A stretch of 64,000 bases of DNA, taken from assembly GCF_900090325.1 (NCBI RefSeq), contig NZ_FMHW01000002.1, positions 1,364,001 through 1,428,000 of the forward strand, given 5' to 3'. The stretch is from Micromonospora pallida. Lineage in GTDB: Bacteria; Actinomycetota; Actinomycetes; Mycobacteriales; Micromonosporaceae. The translations under genes were made by a program, and so were the position numbers. Each line of letters starts with the position of its first letter. Within the stretch, counting starts at the first letter, position 1. Shown piece after piece: positions 55,977 through 64,000 of the stretch. The notes under the pieces are model-generated. The model was not told the origin of the DNA, ran no database searches, and was given only the letters and a program-made list of their open reading frames with translations.

Positions 55977-56741
55977 CTACGATGCGCCAAGTGTCGTGAG
56001 CATGGCCGTCAACGGCTCCGGCCCGACGGACAACGCCCGGCTGAACGGGAACTCGAGCTGGTAGAGGATGAACAGCGACAGCGCCGTCATGGCGGTGACG
56101 GTCGCGATCATCAGACCGTTCGGAAACGTCCGCGCCAGACCGAACAGGTACAGGAACCCGATGCCCACCGCGCCACCGAGGACGAGCGCCGGCCACAGCA
56201 GCGGTGGCATTCCGTCCGCTGCGGCGGACAGTCGGATACGTCGGGCGTCAGCGGCGCTCTCGAGCCGGTCGAGCACGTTCTGCGCCGCCTTCTCCTGCTG
56301 CTCGTCACTGGTGCGGACCGCGACCGCGGCGGCGCGCAGCTCGTCGAAGCGCGCCTCGGTGGCCGGGTCTCCGGTCCGGTCAGCCCGCAGCCGAGGCCAC
56401 TCCTGTCGTACCGCCGACTGGCCGTACGCGGTGATCAGCGACCGGACCTGGGCGCCGCTCGTCGCGTCGAGATGACCCGCCCACCAGTACGCCTCGGACA
56501 GGTCGTGGGCCTCCTGGCGGGTGTACTGGCCCGCTTCGGCGTGCGGCTCCCACACGGCGATCGCCCCGATCGCGATGAAGATGGCGTACACCATGCTGAC
56601 GGTCGCGTACATGGCGCCCGCCGCGCCCGAGTCCGCGATCAGCCAGCGCTCGGGCACGTACCGGGACACCAGCAGGAAGCCGCCCGTGCCGACAGCGGCG
56701 GCGACCGCCATCACGACCAGGCTGGCCAACAGGGTCGACAT
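55977..56741 (-). CDS. DUF4239 membrane protein
   Basis: 254 residues. Two hydrophobic segments near the N-terminus (about 5-27 and 43-62) and two near the C-terminus (about 180-225) flank a helical soluble middle with charged residues. This is the DUF4239 layout, a bestrophin-like family of unknown role. It lies 36 bases upstream of the XRE gene and 17 bases after the surface-protein gene, so these three minus-strand genes may be co-transcribed. Confidence 0.83.
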   Translation of the reverse strand: MSTLLASLVVMAVAAAVGTGGFLLVSRYVPERWLIADSGAAGAMYATVSMVYAIFIAIGAIAVWEPHAEAGQYTRQEAHDLSEAYWWAGHLDATSGAQVRSLITAYGQSAVRQEWPRLRADRTGDPATEARFDELRAAAVAVRTSDEQQEKAAQNVLDRLESAADARRIRLSAAADGMPPLLWPALVLGGAVGIGFLYLFGLARTFPNGLMIATVTAMTALSLFILYQLEFPFSRALSVGPEPLTAMLTTLGAS

Positions 56742-56758
56742 GCTCTCCTCCGGGGTGG

Positions 56759-57742
56759 CTAGCGGCTGCGGCGGGCGGAGCGGCCGACGGCGTGTGCCGC
56801 CCCGGCCGCGGCCGGGGCCACGATCAGGAGCGCGACGGACCAGGTCAGCGGCAATCCACGGCGCGGTGGCGAGGGTTCGGCCCGGGTGGGCGTCCGGACC
56901 CCTGCGGACATGGGGCGGCTCGGTGGGGTCGGTGCCGGTGGGCTCGTCGCGGTCGGGGTGGGTGTCGTTCCGGGCGTCGGGCTCGACGTCCGGGTCGGTG
57001 TTGGTGTCGGCGGCCCAGGCTGCGGCGCCCCGGTCGTCGGCGTGGGCTGGGGCGTCGGTTGGGTCGGGGTCGGCTGTGGTGCCGGGCTGGTGGGCGTGGG
57101 CTGCGGCGCGCCCACGAGGGTGACCCGGTAGTCCTCGACCTCGCCGCCGACCGCCACACCGGTCGGGTCGGGGTGGACCGGTCGGCCCGGGTAGAGGCGG
57201 AGGCGCAGTTGGCCGGCACCGGCCGGGGCGCCGGCCGGTGCCGGCCAGCGCAGGGTCACGTTTCTGGCGCCGACGGGCACCCGGACCACCGCCCGCTCGC
57301 TCGCGGAGAAACCGTCGCGGTCGGTGTCCAGCCAGCCGGCCAGCAGTGCCGGGGACCCGCTGGTGTTGCGGACCCGCACGGTCACCTGGGGCGCGTCGGC
57401 GGAGAGGCGCACCGGCGTGGCGAGGCCGTCGTCGACGTCACCGTCGCCGGGGCGGCCGTTCCGGTCGGCGGTGACCGAGGTGCCGATGGTCAGCCTCCCG
57501 ATCACGGTGATCCGGTGTCGTGGCCCGTGCTGCGCCCGCGTGGTCGGATACGGCGGGGACGCGTCGCCGTAGTCCCACCCGTGGTCGCACCCGGACTCGC
57601 CCACTCCGCGAGCCTGTTCTGGGCGCGCCACGGACGACGCCGTGCCGGTGGGCTGGGACGCGGCGGTCCCGGCCGGGCCGACGAGCAACACGAACAGCAG
57701 GACTGCGGGGAGTAACGAGGCGGATGCGGTGCGCCGCGCCAT
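56759..57742 (-). CDS. Surface-anchored GEVED-domain protein
   Basis: 327 residues from the ATG at 57742. The frame is open further, but the signal peptide begins here (MARRTASASLLPAVLLFVLLVG). The mature N-terminal part contains CDHGWDYGDASPPYPTT and ends in GGEVEDYRVTL, the GEVED motif of extracellular beta-sandwich domains. A Pro/Thr stalk of about 65 residues (repeats of PTPT and QPTP) follows, then one transmembrane helix and a basic tail (GRSARRSR). It should be displayed on the cell surface. The ligand is unknown. It diverges from the broken sigma factor gene. Confidence 0.85.
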   Translation of the reverse strand: MARRTASASLLPAVLLFVLLVGPAGTAASQPTGTASSVARPEQARGVGESGCDHGWDYGDASPPYPTTRAQHGPRHRITVIGRLTIGTSVTADRNGRPGDGDVDDGLATPVRLSADAPQVTVRVRNTSGSPALLAGWLDTDRDGFSASERAVVRVPVGARNVTLRWPAPAGAPAGAGQLRLRLYPGRPVHPDPTGVAVGGEVEDYRVTLVGAPQPTPTSPAPQPTPTQPTPQPTPTTGAPQPGPPTPTPTRTSSPTPGTTPTPTATSPPAPTPPSRPMSAGVRTPTRAEPSPPRRGLPLTWSVALLIVAPAAAGAAHAVGRSARRSR

Positions 57743-57887
57743 GGGGACCGATCGTAGGGCCACGCATTCGGCACACCGCCAACTCTTTGTGGGACCAACA
57801 AATGTTGGTGCCCCGTCCGCCCCATAACGCGGTACGTGCTGCCGACCAAGTACAGATGTCGCCGCCTGCCGCACCGAGGAGCCGCCG

Positions 57888-58234
57888 ATGGGCCGCCCGC
57901 CCCCGCTGACCGACCCGGAAACCTTCACCGCCTTCTACCGTGCCCACGTCGACGCGGTGCTGCGCTTCGTCACCCGCCGGGTCGACGACCCGCACCTCGC
58001 CGCCGACATCACCGCCGAGGTGTTCTCCGCGGTCATCGCCTCGGCCGCGACCTACCGTCCCGACCGCGGCAATCCGGTGGCCTGGTTGTACGGCATTGCA
58101 CGCAACCACATCGCCAGCGCCGCACGGCAACGTGCCCGGGAGGCGGACCGACGCCAACGCGTGGCCGGTCGCTGTTCCGCGCCCGTCGCGCCCTCACCGA
58201 CACCCCCGCACCCGTGGAGGCGAAGACGCCATGA
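57888..58234 (+). pseudogene. ECF sigma factor gene with region 4 deleted
   Basis: The first 85 residues are a normal ECF sigma region 2: FYRAHVDAVLRFVTRRVDDP, LAADITAEVFSAVI and NPVAWLYGIARNHI. After RQRVAGR the frame is wrong. The other frame reads SLFRARRALTDTPAPVEAKTP and stops at 58232-58234, overlapping the next ATG as an intact gene would. That ending is the tail that normally follows the DNA-binding region 4. So a stretch of perhaps 200 bases, not a multiple of three, is missing near 58163, removing region 4. The product cannot recognise a -35 element and the gene is probably dead. Confidence 0.85.
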
Positions 58235-58776
58235 CGTTCGAAGACCGTTTGCTCGCCCAACTCAGGACCGAACTACCGAGTGCCCCGCCGCCGGCACGCC
58301 GTAAGCGATGGCTGATCGGGGCCACCGCGATCATGACCGCGGCCGGTGCGGCGGTCACCGCGGCGACCGTGGGCCACGCCGCCTACGCCATCGAGGCCGC
58401 CGCCGACGGCGGGCTCGTCGTCACCATGAACAGCACCGACGCCGCTGACGTGGCACGAGCCGAGGCGGACCTCAAGGACCGTGGCGTACGCATCGAACTG
58501 GTCGCCTCGACCCACGACTGCCTCGATGTGCTCGGCGCACCGTTGGTCGTCCCGCCGCATCATCCACCGCTGACCGGCCCGCCGTCGCGGGAACTGCATC
58601 CGGAGCTGTACGCGTTCCAGGCCACGGGCGACGGCGGCTTCGTCGTCCGCCCCGACGTCATCCCCGCTGGTGAGGTGTTGTGGGTCGCCCTGGCCGACGA
58701 CGGGCAGACCCTGGCCACCGTGGCCAAGTTCGCCCCGGCCGGCACCCCGCAACCGGACTTCTGCACCAACCGGTGA
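58231..58776 (+). CDS. Membrane protein, probably a partner of the lost ECF sigma factor
   Basis: 181 residues; the ATG overlaps the TGA of the sigma remnant. A short N-terminal cytoplasmic part (MTFEDRLLAQLRTELPSAPPPARRKRW) precedes a single transmembrane helix (about 28-52). An extracytoplasmic domain of about 125 residues with two cysteines follows (DCLDVLG, DFCTNR). The layout resembles an anti-sigma or sensor partner, though no zinc-binding anti-sigma motif is present. With the sigma factor broken, its role is uncertain. Confidence 0.7.
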   Translation: MTFEDRLLAQLRTELPSAPPPARRKRWLIGATAIMTAAGAAVTAATVGHAAYAIEAAADGGLVVTMNSTDAADVARAEADLKDRGVRIELVASTHDCLDVLGAPLVVPPHHPPLTGPPSRELHPELYAFQATGDGGFVVRPDVIPAGEVLWVALADDGQTLATVAKFAPAGTPQPDFCTNR

Positions 58777-58777
58777 C

Positions 58778-58819
58778 GCAGCCGGCCTGTGTCCGACGGT
58801 GGCGGCCGCCGCCGGCTGC
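58778..58819. terminator. Hairpin between convergent genes
   Basis: GCAGCCGGC at 58778-58786 pairs with GCCGGCTGC at 58811-58819 around a 24-base loop that can fold further (GGCGGCCGCC). It fills the 47-bp gap between convergent genes, so it probably ends both transcripts. Confidence 0.6.
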
Positions 58820-58823
58820 CGGA

Positions 58824-59213
58824 TCAGCTGACCGGCTCGGCTTTCGTGCCGGACGCGGACGCGAGCAGGGCGGCGAGGTCGGCGGGGATCGGCATCGGTT
58901 GAGTCAGCGGGACCCGGGCCCGGCCGGTGTTGCCGGTCGGGTAGCGGCCCAGCGCGGATCCGGGCCCGGCGACGGCGAGCCGGATCACCTGCCCGACCGC
59001 CTCGACGCGGTCCCGTTCGCGCAGGGCGCGGCGCAGCATGGCGGCGTGCACCACCGTGTGCGGCCACGGCCACGGCTGCGACAGGATGTGCGCGCGTTCG
59101 GCGGCTCGCCACGCGGTCGATGCCTCGGTCGCGGTGCGGGCGGTGGCCAGTTCGGCGTCGAGGGCGGCCCGCACCGTCGGCGGCATCCGCCGCCCGAGTG
59201 TTCGTGTGATCAT
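58824..59213 (-). CDS. DUF3703-family protein
   Basis: 129 residues from the ATG at 59213, with GGAGGAG just upstream. The segment AWRAAERAHILSQPWPWPHTVVHAAML, with conserved His and Trp, is the DUF3703 hallmark. Such proteins are often encoded in heavy-metal resistance loci of actinobacteria, next to a CDF or CadA exporter and an ArsR-type sensor, exactly as here. The function is unknown; the His residues might bind metal. It overlaps the exporter gene by 4 bases. Confidence 0.85.
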   Translation of the reverse strand: MITRTLGRRMPPTVRAALDAELATARTATEASTAWRAAERAHILSQPWPWPHTVVHAAMLRRALRERDRVEAVGQVIRLAVAGPGSALGRYPTGNTGRARVPLTQPMPIPADLAALLASASGTKAEPVS

Positions 59214-59953
59214 TTCTCCTCCTCCGAGCAGCAGGAACAGTTCGGCCGGCAGCCGCACGCGCCCGCCGCGGCGGCCTGGGCGTCGGCCGGTGCGCCGACC
59301 GGGGCGGTCATCGGCACGGCGCAGCAGGTGTCGCCGCGCCAGGCCTCGCGGCCTTCCTTGACCGCGACGGCGGCGATGACCAGCGCGGCGACCGGGTCGG
59401 CCCAGGACCAGCCGAACAGGCTGTTCAGCCCCAGGCCGACGAGGACGACGGCGGACAGGTAGGTGCACAGCAGGGTCTGCTTGGAGTCGGCGACCGCCGA
59501 ACGGGAACCGAGTTCCCGGCCGGCGCGGCGCTGGGCGTACGAGAGCACCGGCATGATCGCCAGCGACAGGGCGGCCAGCACTAGGCCGACGCTGGAGTGT
59601 TCCGCCTCGGCCCCGCCGATCAGGGCGCGCACCGACTCGACGGTGACGTACGCGGCGAGGGCGAAGAACGAGACCGCGATGATCCGCAGCGCGACCTTCT
59701 CCCGAGACTCCGGGTCGCGGCCGGCGAACTGCCACGCCACCGCCGCCGCCGACGACACCTCGATCACCGAGTCCAGCCCGAAGCCGATCAGCGCGGTGGA
59801 CGACGCGATCGTGCCGGCCGTGATCGCCACGACCGCCTCGATGATGTTGTAGGTGATCGTCGCGGCGACCAGCAGCCGCACCCGGCTGGTGAGTACCGCC
59901 CGGCGGGCCGCCGACGGCCCGGCCGGTGCCAGGTTGATCAGGGGCAGGCTCAT
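59210..59953 (-). CDS. Cation diffusion facilitator (heavy-metal exporter) with Cys-rich tail
   Basis: 247 residues from the ATG at 59953, overlapping the sensor stop (ATGA). It has six hydrophobic segments. The metal site of helix II is seen as GFGLDSVIEVSSA, and SWADPVAALVIAA is the counterpart in helix V. It is shorter than zinc CDFs because the usual C-terminal cytoplasmic domain is missing. In its place is a cysteine-rich tail with CC, CGC and CSCC clusters. The tail suggests capture of a soft metal such as cadmium, lead or mercury. It is controlled by the CmtR-like sensor and exports metal by proton exchange. Confidence 0.9.
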   Translation of the reverse strand: MSLPLINLAPAGPSAARRAVLTSRVRLLVAATITYNIIEAVVAITAGTIASSTALIGFGLDSVIEVSSAAAVAWQFAGRDPESREKVALRIIAVSFFALAAYVTVESVRALIGGAEAEHSSVGLVLAALSLAIMPVLSYAQRRAGRELGSRSAVADSKQTLLCTYLSAVVLVGLGLNSLFGWSWADPVAALVIAAVAVKEGREAWRGDTCCAVPMTAPVGAPADAQAAAAGACGCRPNCSCCSEEEK

Positions 59954-60282
59954 CAGCAACAGCCCTTCTCGTCGGAGTCCGGGCAGGCGGCCGGGTCGAC
60001 CGCCAGCACCAGCCCCAACAGGTCCCCGAGCGCGTGCGCCAGTCGCGCGTCGGCCAGCTCGTACCGGGTCCGCCGCCCTTCCGGCACCGTGACCACCAGG
60101 CCGCAGCCGCGCAGGCAGGACAGGTGGTTCGACAGATTCTGCCGGGTCGTACCCAGCAGTTCGGCCAGCTCCGCCGGATATCCCGGCCCGTCGCGCAGGG
60201 CCAGCAGCAGCCGCGCCCGGGTCGGATCCGACAGGGCATGGCCGAAACGGGCCAGCACCTGCCCGTACGTCAACGTCTCCAC
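59953..60282 (-). CDS. cmtR: CmtR-like ArsR-family metal sensor
   Basis: 109 residues. It is a winged helix ArsR/SmtB repressor with DPTRARLLLALRDGPGYPAELAELLG and TRQNLSNHLSCLRGCGLV. The Cys pair at 56 and 60 matches Cys57 and Cys61 of Mycobacterium tuberculosis CmtR, and Cys100 near the end matches Cys102. These three bind cadmium or lead. Two extra Cys finish the protein (KGCC). It should repress its own operon with the exporter and DUF3703 genes and be released by Cd or Pb. An inverted repeat just upstream of its start is the likely operator. Confidence 0.9.
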   Translation of the reverse strand: METLTYGQVLARFGHALSDPTRARLLLALRDGPGYPAELAELLGTTRQNLSNHLSCLRGCGLVVTVPEGRRTRYELADARLAHALGDLLGLVLAVDPAACPDSDEKGCC

Positions 60283-60290
60283 GCCACCAA

Positions 60291-60312
60291 TAGTACATCC
60301 GATGCTGTACTA
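60291..60312. promoter_or_regulatory. CmtR-type operator
   Basis: TAGTACA at 60291-60297 and TGTACTA at 60306-60312 form a perfect 7-bp inverted repeat with an 8-base spacer. It lies 8 to 30 bases upstream of the sensor start at 60282, and its TAGTAC/GTACTA halves could overlap a -10 element. This is the expected position for an ArsR-family operator. Confidence 0.6.
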
Positions 60313-60401
60313 ATCAACCCGGTGTCGGCCTGGTGCCGAGGACGGGGGGAGCGACGTGCGGGGTCGACCCACCGCCGGCTGACCGGTGGAACCGGGGCAG
60401 G

Positions 60402-60746
60402 TCAGGAGCCGGTGGTGGCGCGGGGCGCGTACATGATGATGGCCACCCCGACGAGGCAGATGACCGCACCGACGACGTCCCACCGGTCGGGGCGGAACTT
60501 GTCGACCACCATGCCCCAGACGAGGGAGCCGGCGACGAAGACGCCGCCGTAGGCGGCGAGGATGCGGCCGAAGTTCGGGTCGGGTTGCAGGGACGCGACG
60601 AACCCGTACGCGCCGAGGGCGATGACGCCCCCGGCGATCCACCACAGGCCACGGTGTTCCCGCCAGCCCTGCCAGATCAGCCAGGCTCCGCCGATCTCGG
60701 CGACGGCGGCGAGGACGAACAGCAGCAGCGAACGCAGGATGGTCAC
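60402..60746 (-). CDS. YnfA/UPF0060-family small membrane protein
   Basis: 114 residues from a GTG at 60746. It has four hydrophobic helices, with [20 protein letters not shown] first and the conserved [20 protein letters not shown] near residues 58-77. The pattern is that of the UPF0060/YnfA family. Members are related to small multidrug resistance transporters, and some are reported to export cationic compounds. It lies 120 bases below the CmtR operator on the same strand, so it has its own transcript. Confidence 0.9.
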   Translation of the reverse strand: MTILRSLLLFVLAAVAEIGGAWLIWQGWREHRGLWWIAGGVIALGAYGFVASLQPDPNFGRILAAYGGVFVAGSLVWGMVVDKFRPDRWDVVGAVICLVGVAIIMYAPRATTGS

Positions 60747-61271
60747 GCCGGAACCGTACCGGGGATGATCAGGTGGTGCCGCACGCGCAGCCGATGGGGC
60801 AGCCACCCTGGTGCTGCCGCCGGGACGACCACCACCAGGCCCCGCCCGCGACGCCACCGACCAGCAGCGACCCGTTCCACGGTCGCCATTCGGGCCGTTC
60901 GGCTGAAGCCGGGCCGTACCGGCGACGTGTCTATGATCGGGGCGACGTCGAGGTCCTCGAGACCGGCGCGGTGGCACAGGAACGGGGGTGACCGGTGCGC
61001 CGTACGCGCCGGCTCCGACCCGTGCGCGTCGGCCCCGGCGTACGGCTGGTTCCGCAGGTCCCCGCATGGCCTGGCGCGAGCCGCCCGACCGCGAGCTGAC
61101 GCGCGACAGCCGCTGGCCGGTCCGACAGCTTTACCGGGGGCGGGCCGCGTGGCGCAGTAGGGGCGCCGGGGGCCGAGGCGACGGAAGACGTACTGCTCGA
61201 AGCTGGTCAGCCCAGGCCGGGCGACGCCGACGGAGGCCGCGCAGGCGGCCCGCCCAACAGTTGGAGAAACG
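60747..61271. other. Gene-poor gap with a short Cys-rich coding remnant
   Basis: No complete gene is supported in these 525 bases. On the minus strand, about 60769-60915, one frame reads [13 protein letters not shown] then AWWWSSRR, and ends [12 protein letters not shown] before a TGA at 60769-60771. This looks like the end of a real small protein with three cysteines. However, an upstream TAG closes the frame and no start codon follows it, so it appears truncated or frameshifted. The rest, 60916-61271, is GC-rich; the 3' part must contain the promoter of the UvrA-like gene, whose ATG at 61272 follows TTGGAGAAACG. Confidence 0.45.
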
Positions 61272-63665
<2,394 letters not shown>

Positions 63666-63683
63666 CCGAGGCCCGCACGTGGC

Positions 63684-63723
63684 CGACCGTCGGGGTCACC
63701 GGTGACGGTGACCCCGACGGTCG
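63684..63723. terminator. Bidirectional hairpin terminator
   Basis: A perfect 18-bp stem (63684-63701 with 63706-63723) closes a GTGA loop between the convergent UvrA-like gene (ends 63665, plus) and the oxidoreductase gene (ends 63732, minus). Confidence 0.88.
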
Positions 63724-63731
63724 CGTCCGAC

Positions 63732-64000
63732 TCACGCCGACGGCGCGGCGAGGGCGACCGGCACTCCGCCGGCCAGCCGGCTGCGTTCGGCGGCGAACGC
63801 CATCCGGTGGCTGTCCAGCGACTCCCGGGGTCCCGACCGGATCCGGGTGCGGTCGCCGCTGGCCACGGCCTCGACGAAGGCGGCCATCAGGGCAATGTCG
63901 CCGCCGCCGTGTCCGGATCCGGCATCGGCGCCCCCGCCCCGGGTGTCCGTGGTGACGGTCCCGCCGGTGACGAAGTCGGTGACGGTGACCTGCTCGCCGT
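63732..64000 (-). CDS. Gfo/Idh/MocA-family oxidoreductase (C-terminal part)
   Basis: The frame is open from the window edge to a TGA at 63732-63734 and gives about 89 C-terminal residues. HGGGDIALMAAFVEAVASGD followed by RESLDSHRMAFAAERSR is the usual end of Gfo/Idh/MocA NAD(P)-dependent sugar dehydrogenases. The His and Gly-rich stretch comes from the C-terminal substrate domain, and the N-terminal Rossmann part lies outside the window. A sugar or inositol derivative is the likely substrate. Confidence 0.75.
   Translation of the reverse strand, partial: GEQVTVTDFVTGGTVTTDTRGGGADAGSGHGGGDIALMAAFVEAVASGDRTRIRSGPRESLDSHRMAFAAERSRLAGGVPVALAAPSA

Noticed and set aside
56850..57120. Tandem repeat or CRISPR-like array
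   Set aside because: The repetitive DNA encodes the Pro/Thr stalk of the surface protein (PTPT, QPTP units); spacing is irregular and codon-based.

Overview
The window is high-GC actinobacterial DNA with GTG and TTG starts, many ATGA/GTGA gene overlaps and hairpin terminators without U-tracts. A geosmin synthase operon, a ketomemicin-type pseudopeptide cluster and the overall gene content suggest Micromonosporaceae, most likely Micromonospora or a close relative. The genus is inferred from gene content; no rRNA or tRNA gene was seen to confirm it.

Layout. 0-1.5 kb: the end of an upstream gene, a secreted four-cysteine protein and a membrane-anchored protein. 1.7-10.8 kb: a sugar or polyol catabolic locus. 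A minus-strand operon (DhaKL-type kinase, RpiB-type isomerase, short-chain dehydrogenase) diverges from a ribose-type ABC importer, a DeoR regulator and an FGGY kinase. The enzyme set fits four-carbon polyols (threitol or erythritol via erythrulose). The importer ATPase carries two single-base frameshifts. 10.9-12.5 kb: an AbiEii-like nucleotidyltransferase fused to an unrecognised N-terminal half. 12.75-20.0 kb: a seven-gene biosynthetic operon with the enzyme set known for ketomemicins (PGM1-type ATP-grasp ligase, enoyl reductase, HpcH aldolase, alpha-oxoamine synthase, MaoC hydratase, amidinotransferase) plus a PRMT-like methyltransferase. 20.1-23.1 kb: LysR regulator, MFS exporter and alpha/beta hydrolase.

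23.2-33.3 kb: a secreted subtilisin with a neighbouring regulator, GNAT and TetR genes, a decayed TnpB-only IS605-type element abutting an amino-acid permease, and a NarL-type two-component system. 33.5-48.8 kb: catabolic genes (LysR, cupin, MHS transporter, zinc dehydrogenase, racemase-NIPSNAP fusion) followed by PepE and IclR, which diverge from a dipeptide-type ABC importer operon holding an M20 peptidase, a DUF1177 protein and an AroM protein. This looks like uptake and breakdown of an unidentified peptide-like compound.

48.5-64 kb: a membrane protein, then a three-gene operon encoding a family 2B encapsulin shell protein, a polyprenyl synthetase and geosmin synthase, which may be a compartment for terpene synthesis. 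Next come a XRE regulator, a DUF4239 protein and a GEVED surface protein, an ECF sigma gene whose region 4 has been deleted, a CmtR-like metal sensor with a cysteine-tailed CDF exporter, a YnfA protein, a short UvrA-like protein and the 3' end of a Gfo/Idh/MocA oxidoreductase.

At least three genes show one-base losses, two of them clearly in G or C runs. These may be true mutations or errors in the underlying sequence.
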